From Alkalimarinus coralli (lineage in GTDB: Bacteria; Pseudomonadota; Gammaproteobacteria; Pseudomonadales; Oleiphilaceae), in assembly GCF_023650515.1 (NCBI RefSeq), contig NZ_CP096016.1, forward strand, positions 2,504,001-2,568,000: DNA of 64,000 nt, in the 5' to 3' direction. Positions 57,482-64,000 of the stretch are shown piece by piece. Each line of letters begins with the position of its first letter. The first letter of the stretch is position 1. The notes below the pieces were generated by a model. That model was not told the origin of the DNA. It searched no databases and saw only the letters and a program-made list of their open reading frames with translations. The translations under genes and the position numbers were made by a program.

Positions 57482-59989
57482 CTATGTCTCAAACGTCAGG
57501 CTGGGTTTAGCCTCTATCGATGAGTTAATTTGAGGCGTACAGTTCAGCAGACGAGATGAGCCAACGCCCTCTTTTTCCACCATATAGTCTTTAAAGTTAT
57601 GCGCTCGCTGGTTCGAAATTACTTTTAATTGCTGAATATCGGCCGCTTCGGTAATCACAGTTCCTGCGGGTTTGCCAATATCTTCCGCTGTTGCAACAGC
57701 ACAAAGCCTGACCTGCACATCTTCTTTATCTTTCATTAAGGCCGCGAACTCTTTCAGAAACACCTCATGCTCAGGCTGCAGCTCCACTTTTCCTGGCGGA
57801 TAAACCAGATCATTTACACGCACCTTGAGCGCAAATTCACCGGCCACTATGGCAACCTTCACAACACTGGCGTATGGCACAAACGTAGTAATCAGGTAGT
57901 CCTGAGCTGCCGCTATTGTTGCCTGTTGAACAAGCAGCGTCATAAATCCTGAAAAACCGAACGATGGGTTACTGGTATCACCGGAAAGAGGTAACGACAA
58001 CTCTACATTGCCATCGCTATCTTTAAGCATCCCCAAGGCGACATTAAAAGGCACAGAGGTATGGTCTTGCATAGTCCCTGCCTCATGGTCATCGGCCGCC
58101 GTCAGCTCAATACCCCGCAGTAGCACATCAGCATCACCATCAATAACCGTGCCCGTCAGAGTGACGTCGAGCCCCAAATCGAGCTGGCCGCTCTGTATCT
58201 CATACTGCAGAGCATCTTTAATGTAACTAGAAATACCAGGCAAGCTGATCTCTTTAAAGAAGCCCTTTAGGCTATAAACAGGCACTTCCGCAAAGGGTTT
58301 TACTATGCCTGAAAATTCAAAATGGGCATACTTGTCACTTTTACCCACCGCCTTATAAGGGATCTCATTGTCCGGTGACTGGTTGTCAAAGGGGCCAGCG
58401 TTCAGCGAGGTGACGGCGATGTGGCGTTCATAAACCGGGTTAACGCTGTTATCCGTAAAGTGAATATCAGCATTGTCGGCAAGCCTAAATTCACCCAGCG
58501 AAATAGCAAACTCGCTCGCTTTATGTTGTGCTGCTTCTTGAGGTTCTTCAGATGCAACTGTTTCAGTTTCAACAGCTGTGCCTTCAGTTACTGGCTGCGT
58601 ATCTTCAACTGGTATACCCAGCTCAACCAAATTTAGCAACACCTTGTCTTTATTTAACTCTGCATCAAGCGCCAACCCTGCAAGACTAATGTCGTCAATC
58701 GCAATACCCTGCTCTGTGAGCTTCACCTTATTAATGGTTAAGGCTTTAAACTGAGCCAAAGCCGGTACATCATCCTTTACGTTGTCAGATAAAAAGGCAT
58801 CTGTCAGCTGAATTTGGCCTACGTCAACATTGCTGTTCTCTTCCTTGATTAGGAATTCGACATCATTCAATGCCAGGTTCTTGAAAGCAGACAACATATT
58901 TTCTTCAGATTTATAAAACGTTTTAAAGTCATCCAGCGAAATCTGGGCTGAGCCTTCGGCAACCACCGTAGCGCTCTGGTCTCCCGTATCGCTCTTTCCA
59001 GATAGCCCATCCCCAGAATTGTCATCTCCAGTACCGTCATTACCCAAATTAACGCTAACCTTTAACGCATCACTATCTAGGCGATGTTTCGCCAACTTGA
59101 CCGTTCTTTCATCTTGGGTGAACAACACATTTTCAGCCTTTAGAGACAGTTTCGGCCAATCAACCGCTATCGCCGAAGGCTCAATACTAATCTCGTGCTG
59201 GCCGCTATAACTGACAACACCTTCAAATGCAGTAATGGACTCAGGTAGGAAGTGTTTAAAATGTGCCAAGTCTATTTTGGTTAAATCTAAGTCAACCCGA
59301 ATTTTACCATCGTCCTGATTTAAGTCGGCCTTAACATCTAACGTCAGTGATGACTGGTTAACTTCACTGTCAACAGCTAACAATAAACTCTGTTTAGCCA
59401 ACGTGGCCGCCAGATCAGAAATAACAAACGAGTTCAATTTCACACGGTGGGTAGACTCATCCACAGCAAGCTCAATCACTGAATTTTTGAGGGTGACTTC
59501 GGGTGCATCAAGTTGATAGGGGAATGATGCCTCACCTGCCCCTGATGAATCATCTGGGGCTGGAGCTGAATTGGGCTCCTGCTCTGCCTGGTTTTGCGGT
59601 AACGAAATACCTGCCACCTCAATACCTTCATCAGAGCCTGCAGCTGATTTTTTAACCTTTACATATAAACCATCAATAACAAACGCAGACACATACACTT
59701 GGTCAAACAGAAGCTCATAAAAATGCAACTCGAGCTCAAGCACATCCAGAGAGAAAACCACCGTTTCTAGCTCGTTACTTTTTGATATCGATACATCCGT
59801 TATTTCCAAATGAGATATAAACGGGTTATAACGGATCGATGACACATCTGACAAAACAAGCTGATGCTGGCTCAAATAATCTGACAGAAAATAGCGTATT
59901 ACCGTGGGCGAGAACAACCAAACGATACTATACAACGCCACGTAAGCCAGCAGCACATAAGTGATGATCTTTTTTAATATGCGAAACAT
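57482..59989 (-). CDS. DUF748 (AsmA-like) envelope protein
   Basis: The 835-residue protein has one N-terminal signal-anchor helix (about 8-28) and a long periplasmic region. The DUF748 pattern (LSDVSSIRYNPFISHLEITDVSI, about 45-67; DLGLDVTLTGTV and LPLSGDTSNPSFGFSGFM near the C-terminus) marks the family. These AsmA/TamB-related proteins span the periplasm and are thought to aid lipid or envelope transport. The C-terminal part carries a VRLCAVATAEDIG segment with OmpA-like flavour. It stands alone. Confidence 0.87.
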   Translation of the reverse strand: MFRILKKIITYVLLAYVALYSIVWLFSPTVIRYFLSDYLSQHQLVLSDVSSIRYNPFISHLEITDVSISKSNELETVVFSLDVLELELHFYELLFDQVYVSAFVIDGLYVKVKKSAAGSDEGIEVAGISLPQNQAEQEPNSAPAPDDSSGAGEASFPYQLDAPEVTLKNSVIELAVDESTHRVKLNSFVISDLAATLAKQSLLLAVDSEVNQSSLTLDVKADLNQDDGKIRVDLDLTKIDLAHFKHFLPESITAFEGVVSYSGQHEISIEPSAIAVDWPKLSLKAENVLFTQDERTVKLAKHRLDSDALKVSVNLGNDGTGDDNSGDGLSGKSDTGDQSATVVAEGSAQISLDDFKTFYKSEENMLSAFKNLALNDVEFLIKEENSNVDVGQIQLTDAFLSDNVKDDVPALAQFKALTINKVKLTEQGIAIDDISLAGLALDAELNKDKVLLNLVELGIPVEDTQPVTEGTAVETETVASEEPQEAAQHKASEFAISLGEFRLADNADIHFTDNSVNPVYERHIAVTSLNAGPFDNQSPDNEIPYKAVGKSDKYAHFEFSGIVKPFAEVPVYSLKGFFKEISLPGISSYIKDALQYEIQSGQLDLGLDVTLTGTVIDGDADVLLRGIELTAADDHEAGTMQDHTSVPFNVALGMLKDSDGNVELSLPLSGDTSNPSFGFSGFMTLLVQQATIAAAQDYLITTFVPYASVVKVAIVAGEFALKVRVNDLVYPPGKVELQPEHEVFLKEFAALMKDKEDVQVRLCAVATAEDIGKPAGTVITEAADIQQLKVISNQRAHNFKDYMVEKEGVGSSRLLNCTPQINSSIEAKPSLTFET

Positions 59990-60281
59990 TAAGATTCCAT
60001 TCCCAGAACAATTTTCAGGCAGTTATTGTTGGATTATGAGCCGAATTATATCGCCCAGTTTAATGATCAGATAGAGATACTGAATTTTATTTTAGCAATA
60101 AATATGTGTCATATATGAGCTACGTCATTCCATAGCCTTATTGACTGAAGGTAAGGCGAAGCGCGCTGAAAGTAATAACGCAGGCCCGGCGATGCCGCTG
60201 CGGCCTTGTATCAGCCAATAACCATAATAGAAATAATGCTTTACAGCACTCGCATTGGAGCCTAGAATTTACCTACTTTCA
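59990..60281. other. Intergenic region before the signalling operon
   Basis: About 290 bp between divergent genes. No gene or terminator stands out. Promoters for both flanking units are expected. A GC-rich patch (60178-60212) might be weakly structured. Confidence 0.3.
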
Positions 60282-60845
60282 ATGATAAAAACAAACAAGA
60301 ACAAGATCATCAACGGATTAATGACACGCCGCCCGGCTACACGCCTCCTATCGACTATTATTCTCCTGCTCTTATTTGTCAGCGGCATGGCACAGGCTCG
60401 TTCCGAAAACGAAATCAAAGCGGTCTACCTTTATAACTTCATTAAATTTATCACTTGGCCACAAGAGCCCACCACCAGTGACATTAATATCTGCGTATAT
60501 GGCGATAACCCCTTTGGCGCACAAACCGAAAGGCTAAATACACTTAAAGCCCGTAACCGGGCACTTCATATCATCTATCCAGACAAAAAAGACAGGCCTG
60601 ACTGCACCGTCGTCTTTATCAGCCCGTCGGAAGAAAAGTTTGCAGCCGAATTGCTGAAAAGAATTAATAACCACCCGATCTTAACCGTCAGTGACATAGA
60701 AAGCTTTACCGACAAAGGTGGCATTATTGGCTTTATCAAGTTGGGAAATGTCGTGAAGTTCGACATCAATCTCAAAAAAGCCCGTGCGTCTAACATTCAA
60801 ATCAGTTCCAAATTACTGGAACTGGCTAACCAAGTCATACAATAA
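60282..60845 (+). CDS. YfiR-like (DUF4154) periplasmic protein
   Basis: The product is 187 residues from ATG 60282; TTG 60255 and ATG 60321 are other starts in frame, and none has a strong ribosome site. A signal peptide precedes SENEIKAVYLYNFIKFITWP, the hallmark start of YfiR/DUF4154. Two Cys (INICVYG, PDCTVVF) may pair. In Pseudomonas, YfiR restrains the diguanylate cyclase YfiN. Here it precedes a histidine kinase by 11 bp and should control it or a shared pathway. Confidence 0.85.
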   Translation: MIKTNKNKIINGLMTRRPATRLLSTIILLLLFVSGMAQARSENEIKAVYLYNFIKFITWPQEPTTSDINICVYGDNPFGAQTERLNTLKARNRALHIIYPDKKDRPDCTVVFISPSEEKFAAELLKRINNHPILTVSDIESFTDKGGIIGFIKLGNVVKFDINLKKARASNIQISSKLLELANQVIQ

Positions 60846-60856
60846 GGGGTGTGGTG

Positions 60857-62392
60857 ATGTTTGGGGTCAAATATCTGCCCATCAAGAAAAAGCTAACCAT
60901 GGTCATCATGACATCAACGCTATTAGCGGTGGTGCTTCTGAGTGCAGTGTTCATTGCATATGAATATGTGTCCCTGCGCAATAATATGATCAAAGAGTTT
61001 TCGACCACATCAAAAATCATCGCTAACCGAAGTCATGCAGCGATACTTTTCAGCGATACCGCCACACTTCAAGAAAACGTAGATAGCCTGAAAATACACG
61101 GCGATGTAGAAGCCACCTGCCTTTATAGTGAAGTCGACGATATCCTCGCCCATTTCAACAAAAACCCCGAATACAAAGATAGCAAAAGCACCTCTTTGAG
61201 CGGGTGCCCAGACCACCCAAGCCGAAATCTCAATCACTTTGATGAGCGGTATTATCAGGTATCCCAACCTATCGTGGTCGATGGTGACCCCATGGGGCTG
61301 CTGTACATTAGAGTGTCTCTCGGGAGCCTTAACAAACACTTGTCGACGTATGTCATCGCCACCGGAATATTTTCACTGCTGATAATATTCACCGTATTTA
61401 TTATCTCTTCTTTCCTGCAAAACTATATCACCACACCATTGCTGCTACTGAAAGACACCGCAAGCCAAGTCACCAAAAAGAAAGACTACTCGCTAAGAGC
61501 GACTAAAGAGAGCCATGACGAAATAGGAGACCTGGTAGACACCTTTAATACCATGCTCTCGACCATACAAGAACAAAATCACATTATTACAGAAGACGCA
61601 GAAGGCCTTGAGATTAAGGTTAATGAACGCACCAAAGAACTGGCGATGGCCAATAAGGAACTTGAAGCATTCAGTTACTCTGTTTCACACGACTTAAGAG
61701 CCCCGCTCCGCGCAATTGACGGCTTTAGCAAAGCGCTATTGGAAGACTACGGGCCAGAGCTCGACAAAACGGCCCACGACTACTTAGGGCGAGTGAGAGC
61801 TGCCAGTCAGAAAATGGGCGTGTTGATCAGCAGCTTGCTACAGTTATCCCGAGTCACACGAAAGCAGATCAAAGACACCCACTTTGATCTGAGTGATATG
61901 ATCATGCACATTGTTCATCAGCTCAGAGAAGACGAGCCAAACCGCGTTATTGATGTCCAGATTCAACCCGAAATGTATATCATGGCAGACCCCCAACTGA
62001 TGGAAGTGGCGCTCGACAACCTGATTGGCAACGCATGGAAATACACAAAATATGAGAAATTCCCAAAAATAGAAATTGGCTACTATGTTGAGAATGGCCA
62101 CACCATCTATTTTATAAAAGACAACGGAGCCGGTTTTGATGAAAAATATGCCAAGAACCTGTTTACCGCGTTCCAGCGCTTACACTCACCCGAGCAGTTT
62201 GATGGAACAGGCATTGGCCTCGCAACGGTGTACCGAATTATGCACCGGCATCATGGCGACATATGGGCTAAGTCAACGGTAGGGAAAGGCGCAACATTCT
62301 ACTTTACCCTTTATGATGACCGCCCACCGCCAGGTGAAGAAATCTCATATAGAAGCGGCCATAACCCTGATACACCAACGCAAGAAAATTAA
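60857..62392 (+). CDS. Membrane sensor histidine kinase (CHASE8-like, HAMP)
   Basis: The 511-residue kinase starts at ATG 60857 with AAGGGG 7 nt upstream; GTG 60851 is possible. Order: TM1 (about 12-34), periplasmic CHASE8-like domain (about 36-155, with two Cys), TM2 (about 157-180), HAMP (about 180-235), HisKA with YSVSHDLRAPLRAIDGF (phosphoacceptor His about 277), HATPase (NLIGNAWKYTK, DNGAGFD, GTGIGLATVYRI). It has no receiver; the adjacent stand-alone receiver is the likely partner. Confidence 0.92.
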   Translation: MFGVKYLPIKKKLTMVIMTSTLLAVVLLSAVFIAYEYVSLRNNMIKEFSTTSKIIANRSHAAILFSDTATLQENVDSLKIHGDVEATCLYSEVDDILAHFNKNPEYKDSKSTSLSGCPDHPSRNLNHFDERYYQVSQPIVVDGDPMGLLYIRVSLGSLNKHLSTYVIATGIFSLLIIFTVFIISSFLQNYITTPLLLLKDTASQVTKKKDYSLRATKESHDEIGDLVDTFNTMLSTIQEQNHIITEDAEGLEIKVNERTKELAMANKELEAFSYSVSHDLRAPLRAIDGFSKALLEDYGPELDKTAHDYLGRVRAASQKMGVLISSLLQLSRVTRKQIKDTHFDLSDMIMHIVHQLREDEPNRVIDVQIQPEMYIMADPQLMEVALDNLIGNAWKYTKYEKFPKIEIGYYVENGHTIYFIKDNGAGFDEKYAKNLFTAFQRLHSPEQFDGTGIGLATVYRIMHRHHGDIWAKSTVGKGATFYFTLYDDRPPPGEEISYRSGHNPDTPTQEN

Positions 62393-62453
62393 ATTCTGGC
62401 AGAACCCCATCTTTAAACTAAACTTCAAGTTGGGTATTTATGGAGAGTAAAAA

Positions 62454-62888
62454 ATGAGTTCCGGGACGATACTGCTGGTCGAAGACAACCCAGACGATGA
62501 AATGCTTGCACTGCGCGCGTTGAAAAAAACTCAAACGCAAAATACCGTCGTGGTGGCCCGCGATGGTGAAGAAGCACTGGACTATGTCTTCGGAACAGGA
62601 AAATTTAAAAACCGGGATCCAAACGAAACGCCACAGGTTATTTTTCTAGATATCAAGCTACCAAAGCTCAACGGACTTGAAGTCCTGAAAAATATCAGAC
62701 GTGATCAACGCACATCGCTTATTCCCATTGTATTACTCACCTCCTCCGATGAAGAGCGTGATATGGTGGATGGCTACAGATTAGGTGCCAATAGTTACAT
62801 CAATAAGCCCGTTGATTTTGACCAATTTATAGATCAGGTAAAAGTTCTAGGCAGGTATTGGCTTGGAATCAACAAAACGCCCCAATGA
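62454..62888 (+). CDS. Single-domain response regulator (Rcp1-like)
   Basis: The 144-residue protein is one receiver domain: acidic pocket LVEDNPDDE (8-16), phospho-acceptor Asp in VIFLDIKLPKLNG (about 65), LLTSSDEE and the Lys in YINKPVDF. It has no output domain. It resembles Rcp1-type regulators that pair with phytochrome-like kinases such as the upstream one. The next gene may start inside its last codons. Confidence 0.93.
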   Translation: MSSGTILLVEDNPDDEMLALRALKKTQTQNTVVVARDGEEALDYVFGTGKFKNRDPNETPQVIFLDIKLPKLNGLEVLKNIRRDQRTSLIPIVLLTSSDEERDMVDGYRLGANSYINKPVDFDQFIDQVKVLGRYWLGINKTPQ

Positions 62889-62907
62889 ACAAGAGCAAGC
62901 AGCCGTA

Positions 62908-64000
62908 GTGAAAAAAGTGCTTCATATATTAATCATAGATGACTCAGAAGATGATGCTTTGCTAATTATGCGGGCACTTCGAAAAGGCGGACTCAGACCC
63001 GAGTACCATCAGGTCGAGGGCGAAGAAGCCCTGCGAAATGCACTGACTGAACATCACTGGGACGTGGTTATCTCTGATCACAACATGCCAGGGCTGACCT
63101 CACAAGACACTATCAAAATTGTGAAAGAGATTGACCCCGATATGCCCGTTATCGTGGTCTCAGGCACCATTGAAGAACGCGTAGGCGTACAGGCAATGCA
63201 GACCGGTGCGCAGGACTACGTCATGAAGGACAATCTTGCCCGGCTGATTCCCGTGATCCAGCGAGAGTTACAGGCAACGGAAGGCAGGCAGGCTCGCAAA
63301 GAAGCCGAACGAAACCTGCATTACTTATCCTTTCACGACACCCTCACCAGCCTTCTCAACCGCAAAGAATTTGAGCGAAGACTTCGTTTAGCCGTCGATG
63401 ACAGCAAGCTCTTTAACCAACCCAACGTGCTGATGTATTTGGATCTTGATCAGTTCAAGATTGTTAATGACACCTGCGGGCATGTTGCGGGGGATGAACT
63501 CCTCAAGCAGGTCACCCGCACACTTCAGCACCACATACGAGAAACCGACACCCTCGCCCGACTAGGCGGAGACGAATTCGGAATACTGCTGGAAAGCACC
63601 TCAAAAGAACGCGCAATCGCATTGGCAGAGCGTATACGACAAGATATCAAAGATTTGCGTTTTTCCTGGCAAGACAAGCCATTTGCCATCAGTATCAGTA
63701 TCGGCATGGTCGCCATGAACCAAGGCACCACCTCAGTACATGAACTGATGAGCTGTGCTGATATGGCCTGTTATGCCGCCAAAGACAAAGGTCGCGACGG
63801 CATCCAGTGGTACAGCGAAGACGATGCAGAATACAACCAGCGTCGAAACGAAATGCAGTGGGCCAGCAAAATAAAGCAGGCGCTCGAAGAAGATCGTTTT
63901 ATGCTTTACTTTCAGCCCATGAAAGGCCTGCAGCCAAGCTGTGTAGGCGAGCATGGGGAGTTTCTTGTAAGGCTTTATGAAGAAGGCGGTTTGGTCCCCC
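62908..64000 (+). CDS. REC-GGDEF-EAL response regulator (partial at window end)
   Basis: The frame is open to the right edge. GTG 62908 is given as start; an in-frame TTG at 62863, inside the previous gene with AGG 8 nt upstream, is an alternative. A receiver domain (HILIIDDSEDDALLI; phospho-Asp in VVISDHNMPGL) is followed by GGDEF (ARLGGDEFGILL) with an RxxD inhibitory site RETD five residues before it. An EAL domain then begins (FMLYFQPM). The EAL motif position reads GEFLVRL. It likely makes and/or breaks cyclic di-GMP under control of the kinase upstream. Confidence 0.88.
   Translation, partial: MKKVLHILIIDDSEDDALLIMRALRKGGLRPEYHQVEGEEALRNALTEHHWDVVISDHNMPGLTSQDTIKIVKEIDPDMPVIVVSGTIEERVGVQAMQTGAQDYVMKDNLARLIPVIQRELQATEGRQARKEAERNLHYLSFHDTLTSLLNRKEFERRLRLAVDDSKLFNQPNVLMYLDLDQFKIVNDTCGHVAGDELLKQVTRTLQHHIRETDTLARLGGDEFGILLESTSKERAIALAERIRQDIKDLRFSWQDKPFAISISIGMVAMNQGTTSVHELMSCADMACYAAKDKGRDGIQWYSEDDAEYNQRRNEMQWASKIKQALEEDRFMLYFQPMKGLQPSCVGEHGEFLVRLYEEGGLVP

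Overview
The window reads as a chromosomal segment of a moderate-GC, probably marine, gammaproteobacterium. The evidence is gene content and synteny: a CrbS-type kinase with an SSS symporter domain beside a DUF4212/VC_2705-type symporter pair, wrbA followed by a DUF2069 gene, ArsC, BCCT and ChrA transporters, a PEP-CTERM-associated acyltransferase, and a type VI secretion (T6SS) locus with PpkA/PppA/Fha regulation. The species cannot be named from the sequence alone. I saw no complete tRNA, no rRNA and no CRISPR array.

Layout. 1-7.1 kb is ordinary chromosome: a partial TlpA-like lipoprotein, arsC, a wrbA-like gene, a DUF2069 membrane protein, an orphan GspE/PilB-type ATPase, and an RND exporter paired with a LolA-like outer membrane lipoprotein-sorting protein. 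7.2-14.5 kb is an envelope and secreted-protein region: a 580-aa lipoprotein, two small exported proteins, a double-DUF4892/OmpA gene cut in two by a complete IS21-family element (10726-12715), and another lipoprotein.

14.6-35.8 kb is one large minus-strand block. Its upstream part (35.8 to 24.1 kb) is a T6SS locus in the order fha, tssJ, tssK, tssL, tssM, pppA, ppkA, hcp. A terminator follows hcp. Beyond it lies an accessory cassette: a 532-aa protein of unknown function, three tandem mosaic lipoproteins with beta-propeller-like repeats, and a 1555-aa protein with a central OmpA peptidoglycan-binding domain. I read this cassette as a candidate T6SS effector with periplasmic immunity lipoproteins. 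That reading is inference, and it is the best candidate for an undescribed system here. TssM lacks its usual N-terminal membrane hairpin and P-loop. TssL carries repeated Thr motifs that look like PpkA/Fha phospho-sites. The sheath, baseplate, ClpV and VgrG genes are not in the window.

36-50 kb is mixed housekeeping and regulation: an acireductone dioxygenase, an orphan PEP-CTERM/exosortase-associated acyltransferase, an Smr-domain endonuclease, two copies of a two-gene module (cNMP-CBS-DUF294 protein plus DEDDh exonuclease) at 38.8-41.6 and 45.7-48.3 kb, a short asparaginase-like protein, a diguanylate cyclase, ChrA, a TRIC/YicG-like protein and a BCCT transporter. 50-57.3 kb holds a decayed Phd antitoxin, a duplicated-domain lipoprotein, the sodium:solute symporter pair and the CrbS-like hybrid kinase. 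Then come a truncated tRNA-like remnant, palindromic repeats and a DUF748 protein.

60.2-64 kb is a signalling operon: a YfiR-like periplasmic protein, a CHASE8-like/HAMP histidine kinase, a single-domain response regulator, and a REC-GGDEF-EAL protein that runs off the window. It probably links a periplasmic signal to cyclic di-GMP turnover.
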